Shown: positions 26,992-35,767 of the stretch, one piece after another
Numbering within the stretch: the first letter of the stretch is position 1
Layout: the number at the start of each line of letters is the position of its first letter
Assembly (NCBI GenBank): GCA_035513345.1
Contig: DATKCF010000042.1
Location: 1-64,000, forward strand
Direction of reading: 5' to 3'
Origin: DATKCF01 sp035513345
GTDB taxonomy: Bacteria > Gemmatimonadota > Gemmatimonadetes > Longimicrobiales > RSA9
Length of the DNA stretch: 64,000 nt
Notes under the pieces: model-generated
Told to the model about the DNA's origin: nothing
The model's database searches: none
The model's input: only the letters and a program-made list of their open reading frames with translations
Program-made: the position numbers and the translations under genes

Positions 26992-27885
26992 TCAGCGCAC
27001 GCCGACAAGCGCGATCAGTGCCCCATCCGGGCTCACGGCGATACGGCTGATGCCGCGAATGCCGCGCGCGCCAAGGTCCGGTCCCGGCACCCACGTGACA
27101 TCGGTCCCGGGCGTGAACGTATAGAGACGGCTGTCGCGCGCCGTCACGATCATCGCTGGCGAGACCCACGCGTGGTACTCGTTCTCCGGAAACGGTGGCA
27201 CGAGGGGTTCCGTGTCGCCCGATGCGAGATCGAGGATCTCGATCGTGGACTCCTGGCCGGTTCGGTGCACGAAACTGACGGCATCACGGCCGGGCACGCG
27301 GTGCAATGACCGGCCGATATCCGACGCCAGGATCGGGGCCTCGCCGGTCGCGAGATCGGCCAGCCGAAGTGTTGCCGGGGATCCCAGCACGAACAGGGCG
27401 ACACGGTTGGCATCGAGCCATGCATGGTACCCGACCGGCCGGACGTCCTCCAGCACAACGCGGGCGTCGGAGCCATCCATCGCGAAGCTCCACAGCCGCT
27501 GCGCCGAGTCGGCTTCAACACGGATCGCCGAGAAACGCGGCTGGCCGGGCATCGGTGTGGCCGAATACTCGCTTTCCGGCGAGGTCCGTGTGATGGGTCG
27601 GGTCCGGCGAGTGGCCAGGTCGAACCGGTGGATATCGGCCTGACCGGCGTCATCGATCGTCGTGAAGAGGATCGCACGCCCGTCCGGCGTGAACGACGGC
27701 TGGTTGTCGTAGCCGGCGCGGTCCGTGATCCGCGTGACCGAATCGGCGACGAGTCCCGCGGCCGTCAGACGAACGTGAACCAGGAAAATGTCCGACTCGG
27801 CCTGCGCAATGACGGCAGCCGGCGCGATGGCGAGCAGGGCCAGAACACCGGCCATCGGGCGGGTCCCGCGGAAAACGTGTCGCAT
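26992..27885 (-). CDS. TolB-like beta-propeller protein (PD40/WD40 repeats), secreted
   Basis: 297 residues from ATG 27885 (GGGGAG 8-13 bases upstream). Signal peptide ends in PAAVIAQAES. Repeats of the PD40 type follow: YDNQPSFTPDGRAILFTTID, AGQADIHRFDLATRRTRPIT, STIEILDLASGDTEPLVPPF, ISRIAVSPDGALIALVGVR. Six such blades suit a small propeller. No catalytic domain is attached, in contrast to S9 peptidases whose propeller is similar. Probably a periplasmic binding or scaffold protein. It sits upstream of the M20 peptidase on the same strand (95 bases apart) and diverges from the BNR propeller gene. Confidence 0.75.
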   Translation of the reverse strand: MRHVFRGTRPMAGVLALLAIAPAAVIAQAESDIFLVHVRLTAAGLVADSVTRITDRAGYDNQPSFTPDGRAILFTTIDDAGQADIHRFDLATRRTRPITRTSPESEYSATPMPGQPRFSAIRVEADSAQRLWSFAMDGSDARVVLEDVRPVGYHAWLDANRVALFVLGSPATLRLADLATGEAPILASDIGRSLHRVPGRDAVSFVHRTGQESTIEILDLASGDTEPLVPPFPENEYHAWVSPAMIVTARDSRLYTFTPGTDVTWVPGPDLGARGIRGISRIAVSPDGALIALVGVR

Positions 27886-28073
27886 TCTCGGTCTCCCCCT
27901 GTTGTTCGCGGCAGTGCCGGAAAGTGTCCATTCCCCCGCGGGCGGCGCCAGTGCCGCCAACGAAAGTGACGGGTTCCTCGTCAGTATTTGTCCGGACTGC
28001 GGCCCTGCTCCAGGGCGCGGCGGACCGCGGCCCTTCCGGGCCCATCCACCTTTGGAACGCAAGGAGACAGGGC

Positions 28074-30989
28074 ATGCGCCATGCGTGTCGCGGTATTCCC
28101 CACCGCCTCCTCATCCTGCTGTCGTGCCTGCTGGTGCCGGCGTCGGCGTTTGCACAAGCGGAGCCGCAGGATCCACCTCCAGTCAACCGGGCAACCGACC
28201 CGCTGCTGCGCGGCTTTCAGTGGAGGGCAATCGGGCCGATCGGGCAAGGCGGCCGGATCGACGATATCGAGGTTGTCGAAGGCAATACATCGACGTACTA
28301 CATCGGATTCGCGACCGGCGGCCTGTGGAAGACGACGAACAACGGGACCACGTTCGAGTCGATCTTCGATTCGTACGGCACGCATTCGATCGGCGACCTT
28401 GCGATCGCGCCGTCGAATCCGGACATCGTTTACGTCGGCACGGGCGAGCCGAACAACCGGCAGAGCTCGTCGTTCGGCGACGGCATGTACAGGACGACCG
28501 ATGGCGGACGGACCTTCACCCATATCGGGCTGCGCGAGACACAGTCGATCGGGCGCGTGATCGTGCACCCGACCGATCCCGATATCGTCTGGGTCGCCGC
28601 CGTCGGCCAGCTGTACGGGCCGAACGCGGAGCGTGGCGTGTTCAAGACGACGGATGGCGGACGTACATGGCGAGCCGTCCTCCAGGTGGATGCGAGTACA
28701 GGTGCGACGGACATCGTGATCGATCCGGTGAACCCGAACTACCTGCTTGCGGCGATGTACAAGCGACAGCGTACGGCATGGGGCTTCGCCAGCGGCGGCG
28801 GCGGCACCGGCATCTGGCGCAGTGAGGACGGGGGCGAGAACTGGACCCGCCTGGCCGGCAACGGTCTCCCGGCCGGATCGCTGGGCCGCATCGCGCTGTC
28901 GTTCGGCCGGTCGAACCCCAACGTGGTCTATGCGCAGATGGAAGTCGCGCCCGATCGGGAGCCCGTGGATCCCGCGGCGGCCGGCGGCGGCGGACGCGGT
29001 GGCGGTGGTGGTGGTGGCCGCGGCCAGGCACAGCCGCCGGATCCGAACTATCACGGCGTGTGGCGCTCGGCCGACAAGGGGCGTACCTGGGAGTTCCGCA
29101 GCAACCAGAACGTCCGGCCGATGTACTTCAGTCAGATCCGCGTCGATCCGAACGACGAGAACACGGTCTACGTGGGCGGTGTTCAGGGCTACAAGTCGAC
29201 GGATGGCGCGCGCACGTGGCAGACACTGAACAATCACGGGCACGTCGATCACCACGCGATCTGGATCAACCCCGCCAACAGCCAGCATGTGATGTACGGC
29301 AACGATGGTGGTCTCGACGTGTCGCACGACGGCGGCCAGAACTGGGAGTCGCTTCGACTGTGGCCGGTCGGCCAGCCGTATCACGCGTCGGTCGACATGC
29401 GCCGGCCGTACTACGTCTGCACCGGCCTGCAGGACAATGGTACGTGGTGTGGCCCGAGTTCCGTACGGACCGGTCCGATCCTGAAGGAGGACTGGTACGG
29501 TGTGGGTGGAGGCGACGGCTTCTACACGGCCGTCGATCCGCGCGACTGGACTGTCGTATATTCCGAGTCGCAGAACGGCAACACGAACCGGTACAACCTG
29601 CGCACGGGTGAGAACCAGAGCATCAGGCCTCGCGCGCCGGGCGGTGGCGGTCGCGGCGGCAACGTGCCGTCGAACATCGTGCCGACGCCGCCGGAGGGCA
29701 CGCAGCTGCGGCACAACTGGAACACGCCGTTCATGCTTTCGCCACACAATCCGGACGTGGTCCACGTCGGTTCGAACCGGTTGCACACGTCGTACAACCG
29801 CGGCGATACGTGGACCATGAGCGAGGACCTCACGAAGAGCAACGACCGCGAGGCGTTTTCGATCATGGGCATGAGGGGAGACGTGCCGGGGTGCGGTCGT
29901 GGCCGCGTCGGCACCTGCATTCTCTCGAAGAACGATGGCGTGAACGTCTGGGGCACGATCGTGTCGATCACCGAATCGCCGATCGTGCAGGGCCTGCTCT
30001 GGGTCGGCACCGATGACGGCAACGTGCAGGTCAGCCGCGACGGCGGTCAGACATGGACGGAGGTCGGCCGCAACGTGCCGGGCGGAACGAAGGAGTACTA
30101 CGTCTCGCGGGTCGAAGCGTCGCACGCCGATCCGGCGACAGCGTACATCTCCGTCGACGGCCATCGTCACAACGATCTGCGACCATACGTTTACGTCACG
30201 AAGGACTACGGCCAGACGTGGACGTCGATCGCTTCCGACCTGCCCGCCATGGGCAACGTGAACACGGTCAGGCAGGACCCGCGGAACCCGAATCTGCTGT
30301 ATGCCGGCACGGAGTTCGGCTTCTTCGTCTCGGTCGACGAGGGTGCGTCGTGGAAGCGGTTCATGACGAATCTGCCCGTGGTCCGGGTTGATGACGTGCT
30401 CGTGCACCCGCGCGACAACGATCTCGTGCTGGCGACACACGGCCGGAGTATCCAGGTGATGGACGACATCACGGCGCTGCAACAGCTGACGCCGGAGATC
30501 ATGACGGAGCCGTGGCACCTGATGCAGCCGCGCGTTGCCGTGTTGTGGAAGAACGACCGGCGTATGGCCCGCGCCGTCACAGGGCAGAAGGTGTTCGAAG
30601 GAGCATCCGCGCCCACCGGCACGTTCATTTCGTACTACCTGGGCAGCGTTCCACCGGGTGACGTTCAGCTCACGGTCACCGACATGTCGACCGGTGAGCT
30701 GTTCCGCTCGATCGATACGACGAGGCAGCAGGGACTCAACCGGATCCAGTGGGATCTGTGCAGCGATCGCCGTCCGGTCGATCCGGCCGGCGGTGGTGGC
30801 CGGGGCGGGTTCGGCGGATTCGGTGGCGGCTGCGGCGGCGGTGGCGGTGGCCGGGGCGGCCAGGGTGACCCTCCGACGATAGCGACACGCGCGACACCGG
30901 GCGTCTACCGTGTGACGCTGACGATCGGTGGCCGCTCGCAATCGGTCAATCTGAACGTGCTCGACGACATCTGGATGCACGAACGGTAG
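28074..30989 (+). CDS. VPS10/BNR-repeat beta-propeller protein (exo-sialidase-like), secreted
   Basis: 971 residues. A strong AAGGAG precedes the ATG at 28074 and a signal peptide (LLILLSCLLVPASAFAQAE) follows. Many Asp-box repeats (SxDxGxTW) are visible, for example TTDGGRTWRA, SEDGGENWTR, SRDGGQTWTE and TKDYGQTWTS, giving two stacked propellers of the sortilin/VPS10 or glycosyl hydrolase 74-type group. Glycine-rich linkers interrupt the fold near residue 310 (GGGGRGGGGGGG) and near residue 910. It ends in a FlgD-like beta domain (GLNRIQWDL). Very common in this phylum, often annotated as glycosyl hydrolase without proof. It may bind or cut extracellular polymers. No partner gene in the operon. 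Confidence 0.8.
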   Translation: MRHACRGIPHRLLILLSCLLVPASAFAQAEPQDPPPVNRATDPLLRGFQWRAIGPIGQGGRIDDIEVVEGNTSTYYIGFATGGLWKTTNNGTTFESIFDSYGTHSIGDLAIAPSNPDIVYVGTGEPNNRQSSSFGDGMYRTTDGGRTFTHIGLRETQSIGRVIVHPTDPDIVWVAAVGQLYGPNAERGVFKTTDGGRTWRAVLQVDASTGATDIVIDPVNPNYLLAAMYKRQRTAWGFASGGGGTGIWRSEDGGENWTRLAGNGLPAGSLGRIALSFGRSNPNVVYAQMEVAPDREPVDPAAAGGGGRGGGGGGGRGQAQPPDPNYHGVWRSADKGRTWEFRSNQNVRPMYFSQIRVDPNDENTVYVGGVQGYKSTDGARTWQTLNNHGHVDHHAIWINPANSQHVMYGNDGGLDVSHDGGQNWESLRLWPVGQPYHASVDMRRPYYVCTGLQDNGTWCGPSSVRTGPILKEDWYGVGGGDGFYTAVDPRDWTVVYSESQNGNTNRYNLRTGENQSIRPRAPGGGGRGGNVPSNIVPTPPEGTQLRHNWNTPFMLSPHNPDVVHVGSNRLHTSYNRGDTWTMSEDLTKSNDREAFSIMGMRGDVPGCGRGRVGTCILSKNDGVNVWGTIVSITESPIVQGLLWVGTDDGNVQVSRDGGQTWTEVGRNVPGGTKEYYVSRVEASHADPATAYISVDGHRHNDLRPYVYVTKDYGQTWTSIASDLPAMGNVNTVRQDPRNPNLLYAGTEFGFFVSVDEGASWKRFMTNLPVVRVDDVLVHPRDNDLVLATHGRSIQVMDDITALQQLTPEIMTEPWHLMQPRVAVLWKNDRRMARAVTGQKVFEGASAPTGTFISYYLGSVPPGDVQLTVTDMSTGELFRSIDTTRQQGLNRIQWDLCSDRRPVDPAGGGGRGGFGGFGGGCGGGGGGRGGQGDPPTIATRATPGVYRVTLTIGGRSQSVNLNVLDDIWMHER

Positions 30990-31009
30990 ACGTCAGGATC
31001 CACGAGGCA

Positions 31010-31045
31010 GCCGGCCGGCGGAGCCCGCGCGATCCGCCGGCCGGC
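31010..31045 (+). terminator. Strong hairpin downstream of the BNR gene
   Basis: A perfect 13-base-pair stem, GCCGGCCGGCGGA (31010-31022) against TCCGCCGGCCGGC (31033-31045), with a 10-base loop. No T-run follows, so it would be a GC-only terminator or mRNA-end stabiliser. Confidence 0.4.
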
Positions 31046-31076
31046 ACCCCTGAATGACAAAGCGGGACGAGCATGA

Positions 31077-31646
31077 ATGAGCAGTAAGCCGATACAGCCC
31101 TTGCCGCCGGGACGAATCCACATACGGGGCGCGCCTGGCATCGCGCCGCTCGCGCCGCATCACTGGAAAGCCGTACGGTCGATCCTGCTCGAAGGCATGG
31201 CTACGGGTAACACGACCTTCGACCGCAAGGCTCCGGAGTGGCAGGAATGGGACAGTGGCCACCTGGCCCGGTGCCGGGTCGTCGCACTTCACAACGGCCA
31301 TGTCATCGGCTGGGCAGCCATCTCGCCCGTATCGCCGCGTCCGGCATACGCCGGTGTCGGCGAAGTCGAGGTCGTTGTGGCGTCCGCGGCCAGAGCGCAG
31401 GGCGTGGGCCGCGCCCTCATGAGCCACATCGTCGATGCATCCGAAGCCGCGGGCCTGTGGATGCTGCAGTCGTCGCTGTTCCCCGAAAACGAAGCCGGCA
31501 TCAAGCTGGCCACCGGCGCCGGGTTCCGCGAAGTCGGGCGCCGCGAACGAATCGGTAAGCATTTCAGCCGCTGGCGCGATGTAATCCTGCTCGAACGCCG
31601 CAGCCGCCGCGTCGGTACTCCGCCGCCACAGGGCGGCCGGCCCTGA
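31077..31646 (+). CDS. GNAT-family N-acetyltransferase (phosphinothricin acetyltransferase-like), copy 1
   Basis: 189 residues. Motif A with the acetyl-CoA pyrophosphate loop is ARAQGVGRALMSHIV, followed by FPENEAGIKLATGAGFREVG; FxxGxATGNTTFDRKAP near the N-terminus is typical of the PAT/YncA group. These enzymes acetylate small amino compounds such as phosphinothricin or methionine sulfoximine-like substrates. The next gene is a clear paralogue, roughly half identical by eye, so a tandem duplication is likely. No signal peptide: cytoplasmic. Confidence 0.85.
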   Translation: MSSKPIQPLPPGRIHIRGAPGIAPLAPHHWKAVRSILLEGMATGNTTFDRKAPEWQEWDSGHLARCRVVALHNGHVIGWAAISPVSPRPAYAGVGEVEVVVASAARAQGVGRALMSHIVDASEAAGLWMLQSSLFPENEAGIKLATGAGFREVGRRERIGKHFSRWRDVILLERRSRRVGTPPPQGGRP

Positions 31647-31804
31647 AGGCGAGCGACCCGCCATCGAGCGGTTGGACATCCCCGTCCAAGCGGGGACGGC
31701 GTCGACCGCGGTTCGTGGCGGCGTAACACCGATCGGCTCCGGGCCCTTGCGCTGCGACGCCCTGTCCTCGACTCTCCCTGAATCCAACCCTTGAACCAAA
31801 CGAG

Positions 31805-32350
31805 ATGACGGAGCCTGTCATGAAGTCGCCGGTCGGACCCGACCTCGCTGTGGGGGTCGAAGCGATGCGGGTCGAAGACTGGCCGGCCGTGGCCGCGATC
31901 TATGCGGAAGGCCTGGCGACCGGCAAGGCCACGTTCGAGACCGAGGTGCCGGAGCGCGAACACTGGGATGCGACGCGGTTGCAGGCGGGCCGCCTCGTCG
32001 CGCGTGACGCGGTCGGCACGATTGTCGGGTGGGCGGCGCTCGGTCGCGTTTCACGCAGGCAGTTCATGTCGGGCGTGGCCGAAGTCAGCATCTACGTGGC
32101 AGGCGCAGCACAGGGCCGCGGCGTTGGCAGGCAACTGCTCAGCCGGCTCATTGATGAGTCCGAGGATGCCGGCATCTGGACCCTGCAGGCGGCCGTCTTT
32201 CCCGAGAACGAAGCAACGATCCGGCTTCACGCGCGCGCCGGGTTCCGAGTCGTCGGCCGGCGCGAGAAGATCGCGATGCTGGACGGCCACTGGCGCGACA
32301 CCCTGCTTCTCGAACGGCGCAGCGATCGCGCCGGCCTGCCCGGAGACTGA
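31805..32350 (+). CDS. GNAT-family N-acetyltransferase, copy 2
   Basis: 181 residues. Same architecture as the previous gene: AEGLATGKATFETEVP, then AAQGRGVGRQLLSRLIDESE (acetyl-CoA site) and FPENEATIRLHARAGFRVVG, ending LLLERRSD as copy 1 ends ILLERRSR. ATG 31805 is used; the internal ATG 31820 (MKSPV) is possible. The substrate pocket segments between the motifs differ, so the two copies may have diverged in substrate. The DinB gene starts 5 bases after its stop, which suggests an operon. Confidence 0.85.
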   Translation: MTEPVMKSPVGPDLAVGVEAMRVEDWPAVAAIYAEGLATGKATFETEVPEREHWDATRLQAGRLVARDAVGTIVGWAALGRVSRRQFMSGVAEVSIYVAGAAQGRGVGRQLLSRLIDESEDAGIWTLQAAVFPENEATIRLHARAGFRVVGRREKIAMLDGHWRDTLLLERRSDRAGLPGD

Positions 32351-32355
32351 ACACC

Positions 32356-32886
32356 ATGGCATACACGGGCCGCCCGGCGGCTGGCGAGTTCAGCGCGTTC
32401 TACACCGGCTACGTTGCTCGCGTGCCGGCGGGCGACATCGTCGCGATCCTGCGCGACCAGCTGGCCGACACTCTGTCGCTGTTCGAACCACTCGCGGAAG
32501 CGGACGCCGAACGGCCGTACGCCGAAGGGAAGTGGACGCTGAAACAGATGCTCGGACACCTGGCCGACACGGAGCGCGTCATGGCATACCGTGCGCTCCG
32601 CATCGCCCGCGGCGACACTACGCCGTTGCCCGGTTTCGACGAGAACGACTACGCCCGCGCGGCCGGCTCGGATGCGCGATCCGTCGACGATCTGCGCAAT
32701 GAACTGGTGACGACGAGGGCCGCGACCGTCGCACTTCTCGCTGGACTGCCCGCCACTGCGTGGGAGCGGACCGGCACGGCAAGCGAGGCGACTGTCTCCG
32801 TCCGCGCGATGGCGTGCATCATCGCAGGCCACGAGCTGCACCACCGCGCGATCATCCGGACGCGCTACCTCGACATGGAAGCCTGA
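32356..32886 (+). CDS. DinB-family metal-dependent protein
   Basis: 176 residues. Four-helix bundle with the DinB/YfiT metal triad: HLADTERVM in helix 2 and HELHHR near the C-terminus provide the three histidines. WTLKQMLGHLADTERV is close to the DinB_2 signature. Members include bacillithiol and mycothiol transferases, and hydrolases of unknown role; they are cytoplasmic and small. It follows copy 2 of the acetyltransferases by 5 bases. The specific thiol or substrate is not deducible. Confidence 0.85.
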   Translation: MAYTGRPAAGEFSAFYTGYVARVPAGDIVAILRDQLADTLSLFEPLAEADAERPYAEGKWTLKQMLGHLADTERVMAYRALRIARGDTTPLPGFDENDYARAAGSDARSVDDLRNELVTTRAATVALLAGLPATAWERTGTASEATVSVRAMACIIAGHELHHRAIIRTRYLDMEA

Positions 32887-33023
32887 CGCGACTCCTCTAC
32901 ACGGGTTTCGGGCGCTCCCCGCTTGCGTCCTGCGCCACGCTTGCCAGATTGACACATCGCCTGCGGCGTGCCAGGGCCCTGCCCGCGCAAACGCGATACC
33001 GACCTCCATACAGGAGCAGACTG

Positions 33024-34166
33024 ATGCCGATGCCACGCGCACGGACGCCTGCCCGCACGCTTTCGCTCGTGCTCGCGACCGTCCTCCTTCTGCCGGTCGC
33101 CGCGCACGCGCAACGCAATCCGGTTGTCATGGACACCGCGCGTGCTCGCGACCTGTACGTCAGTGCCCGGCCGGAGGACCATCCGGCTCGCGATTTCGCG
33201 CGCGACATGGAGTCGAAGGCGAGGACCGACAGTATCTACCAGGCCGTGAGCGAGGGTGTCGTCGATTTCCGCAAGGTCACGTACCGCAGCCGTATCGGCG
33301 ACATGGAGATCCCGGCCTACGTGTTCCAGCCGATCGAGAAGCGCGGGCCGCGCGGTCATGCGGCGATGGTCTGGGTCCACGGCGGCGTGCACAGCAACAT
33401 GACGGCAACGTACTGGCCGTTCATCCGCGAAGCGGTCGAGCGCGGCTACGTCATCATCACGCCGGAGTATCGTGGCAGCACCGGTTTCGGCGAGGAGCAC
33501 CACCGCGCGATCGACTATGGCGGGTACGAGGTCGATGACAACATCAGCGCGTACGACTGGCTCGTGCAGAACCTGCCGCATGTGGACCCCGACCGGGTCG
33601 GCATGATGGGCTGGAGCCACGGCGGTCTCATCACGATCCTGTCGGTCGTGCGCGAGGACCATCCGTTCGTTGCGGGCGCCGCGATCGTACCGGTGACGAA
33701 TCTGCTGTTCCGCCTGTCGTACAAGGGGCCGGGCTACCAGCGCAGCTTCTCGACGCAGCGTCGCATCCAGGGCCTGCCGTTCGAGAAGCGCGAAGAGTAC
33801 ATCGCGCGCTCGCCGTACTACCAGGTGGACGATCTCGAAACGCCGCTGCTCGTTCACGTCGCGACGAACGACCAGGACGTCAACTTCGAGGAAGCGTCGA
33901 TGCTCGTGTACAAGCTGCGCGCGATGAAGCCGGACATCACGGAGACCAAGATCTACGAGGATCCGACGCCGTGGGGCGGGAGTGTCGGCCACGCGTTCAG
34001 CCGGCGAGTCGATCCGGAAACGCTCGAACGTGTCGAATCGCCGGAAATGCGCGATTCGTGGAACCGGACGTGGACGTTCTTCGACTGGTTCCTGCGGCCG
34101 TGGGAGGACGGGTCGTTGCCCGCCCGGCCGGATGGGGCCGGATCCCCCGAACCGCAGCAGCGGTAG
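33024..34166 (+). CDS. S9-type alpha/beta hydrolase (prolyl oligopeptidase family catalytic domain), secreted
   Basis: 380 residues from ATG 33024 with CAGGAG upstream; signal peptide ends PVAAHAQRN. The catalytic fold starts at about residue 90: VWVHGGVHSNM (oxyanion side), EYRGSTGFGEEHH, and the nucleophile elbow GWSHGG with Ser198. Asp in TNDQDVNFEE and His in SVGHAFS complete the triad. Prolyl oligopeptidases normally have a propeller in front; here only about 85 residues precede the catalytic domain. So it is a propeller-less peptidase or esterase, exported. The stretch from 32887 to 33023 before it holds no visible gene. Confidence 0.85.
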   Translation: MPMPRARTPARTLSLVLATVLLLPVAAHAQRNPVVMDTARARDLYVSARPEDHPARDFARDMESKARTDSIYQAVSEGVVDFRKVTYRSRIGDMEIPAYVFQPIEKRGPRGHAAMVWVHGGVHSNMTATYWPFIREAVERGYVIITPEYRGSTGFGEEHHRAIDYGGYEVDDNISAYDWLVQNLPHVDPDRVGMMGWSHGGLITILSVVREDHPFVAGAAIVPVTNLLFRLSYKGPGYQRSFSTQRRIQGLPFEKREEYIARSPYYQVDDLETPLLVHVATNDQDVNFEEASMLVYKLRAMKPDITETKIYEDPTPWGGSVGHAFSRRVDPETLERVESPEMRDSWNRTWTFFDWFLRPWEDGSLPARPDGAGSPEPQQR

Positions 34167-34178
34167 AAGGGTGTGGAA

Positions 34179-34197
34179 GGCCCGGTTGTGCCGGGCC
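34179..34197 (+). terminator. Hairpin after the S9-type hydrolase gene
   Basis: GGCCCGG (34179-34185) pairs with CCGGGCC (34191-34197) around a 5-base loop (TTGTG). A weak GTTG follows. It lies in the 53-base gap between the hydrolase and lipoprotein genes; termination is likely but not certain. Confidence 0.35.
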
Positions 34198-34219
34198 GTT
34201 GCAACCGGAAACTCGAAAA

Positions 34220-34663
34220 ATGACGAGCCGACTCAGGATTTCGGGATTCGTTCTGGCCGCCGGCCTGTTCGTGGCGGCATGCGGTTCGCCTTCGGCTGAT
34301 CCAGCGGACCCCGGTGTCGGCGCGATCATCGTCGATGCGCGGGCCGGCCAGACGTTCGAGCTGGGGCCGGGCGAGATCGCTCGCATCGAGGGGCTCGGGA
34401 TCCTGGTAGGGTTCCGCGGCGTGGCGTCGGACAGCCGCTGTCCCACGGACGTGACGTGCGTCTGGGCGGGAGATGCGGCCGTGCGCATCCGCGCGACGGT
34501 CGGGCGCGCGGAGTGGACGCCGTTCGATCTTCACACGAATCTGGATCCACGCAGCGCCAGCATCGGCGGTCACACGATAACGGTCGTCGGCCTTACGCCC
34601 GAACCCGTGTCGGGCAGCACGATCGCAGGCGAGCGTTACCGGGTCACGCTGCGGGTCGAGTAG
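34220..34663 (+). CDS. Putative lipoprotein of unknown function
   Basis: 147 residues. ATG 34220 follows ACTCGAAAA; a frame extends upstream only as shadow. Lipobox LFVAAC puts the lipidated cysteine at about residue 21. The mature part is beta-rich with one disulfide candidate (SRCPTDVTCVWAGDA), and VRIRATVGRAEW and GHTITVVGLTPEP look like edge strands of a sandwich. The C...CVWAGDA pattern recurs in small lipoproteins of this phylum. No catalytic motif. It precedes the M50 peptidase gene by 32 bases. Confidence 0.75.
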   Translation: MTSRLRISGFVLAAGLFVAACGSPSADPADPGVGAIIVDARAGQTFELGPGEIARIEGLGILVGFRGVASDSRCPTDVTCVWAGDAAVRIRATVGRAEWTPFDLHTNLDPRSASIGGHTITVVGLTPEPVSGSTIAGERYRVTLRVE

Positions 34664-34695
34664 CGACGGTCGCACAGGCGCGGGGCGACCGGAGC

Positions 34696-35628
34696 GTGCG
34701 CTACGTCGGCACCTTTCTCGCCGTCCTCAGCGGCCTCCCGATCATCCGGTGGTCGTATGCGACGACGTGGCGACCCAGGCTGTCGCTCGCCGAATGGATC
34801 CTCTTCATCGGCCTTCTCGTCGTAACCGTGCTCGCTGTCATAGCGATCCACGAGTTCGGGCATCTGCTGGCCGGCCGGTTCGCAGGGTTCCGGTTCCGCC
34901 TTCTCGCCATCGGGCCGCTTCGCGTCGTTCGCGTCAATGACAGGATCCGCGTCGGGCTGAATCGCGACCTGCTTCAGTATCCCGGGGTTGCCGGCTCATC
35001 GCCGGATGATCCGACCGACATGCGGCGGCGCATGGCCATCGTTCTTGCGGCCGGCCCACTCGCGAGCCTCGCAGCGGGTGGCATTGGGCTGGCGCTGATG
35101 CTGGTGGATGGTCCGGACGCTCTGGCGCGGGACCGCTTCGCGGAGTTCGCCGTGTCGCGCGCACTCGCCCTTTTCGCCGCCGGTTCGGTCGCAACGGGCG
35201 TGATCACGTTGCTGCCGGGCGGGACCCGCCTTCGGCCGACCGACGGCAGCCGGATTCTCGAGCTGCTCGGCAACGGCCCCGAAGCCGAACGTGCGGCCGC
35301 CATCCTCAGCCTGAACTCGCTGGCCCTTGCCGGCCGCAGCCCTGTCGAATGGCCGGACGCGCTGGTCGAACGCGTCCTGTCACCGGCGGATGGCACACCG
35401 ACCGAATTGCGCGCGCTGCTTCTGGCTGAGGCGGCCGTGGCGGCGAAAGGAGACCTGGCCAGGGCCGAATGGATCCTCGAACGTGCAGTCGGCATCGAAG
35501 ACGCGCCGCACGCGCTGAAGGCCGAAGCGCGCGAGCGCTTCGCCCGCTTCGGAGCCGAACATCGTGGCGACCAGACTCTGGCCACACAGCACGCGCGGCG
35601 CGCGGAGCGACCGACCAGCGGCGAGTGA
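34696..35628 (+). CDS. M50-family membrane metallopeptidase (site-2-protease fold)
   Basis: 310 residues starting at GTG 34696. HEFGH (52-56) provides the zinc ligands, and LLPGGTRLRPTDGSRI corresponds to the second conserved motif, in which the Asp before Gly binds zinc. About five membrane helices lie in residues 5-180. The last 100 residues are a soluble helical-repeat tail (LAEAAVAAKGDLARAEWILE). Members cut within membranes or have lost activity; with both motifs kept this one could be active. GGAG lies only 1 base before the start, so initiation is less certain. Target not known. Confidence 0.8.
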   Translation: MRYVGTFLAVLSGLPIIRWSYATTWRPRLSLAEWILFIGLLVVTVLAVIAIHEFGHLLAGRFAGFRFRLLAIGPLRVVRVNDRIRVGLNRDLLQYPGVAGSSPDDPTDMRRRMAIVLAAGPLASLAAGGIGLALMLVDGPDALARDRFAEFAVSRALALFAAGSVATGVITLLPGGTRLRPTDGSRILELLGNGPEAERAAAILSLNSLALAGRSPVEWPDALVERVLSPADGTPTELRALLLAEAAVAAKGDLARAEWILERAVGIEDAPHALKAEARERFARFGAEHRGDQTLATQHARRAERPTSGE

Positions 35629-35767
35629 GGATCCGGGCAGTGCGGCACTCACGATCCGGTGTCGCGCGCCGTGCGGACCCATGCCGGCGGGTTTCCACCC
35701 CGCTCCCGGCACTGTATCCTTCACGCCCTTTGATCAACCGCCCGGTCTGACGGAGCAGCACTCGCCC

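Noticed and set aside
27981..30980. A 999-residue frame on the minus strand opposite the BNR gene
   Set aside because: Low-complexity Arg/His-rich sequence without domains; the plus strand has a signal peptide, a ribosome-binding site and Asp-box repeats. Typical high-GC shadow.
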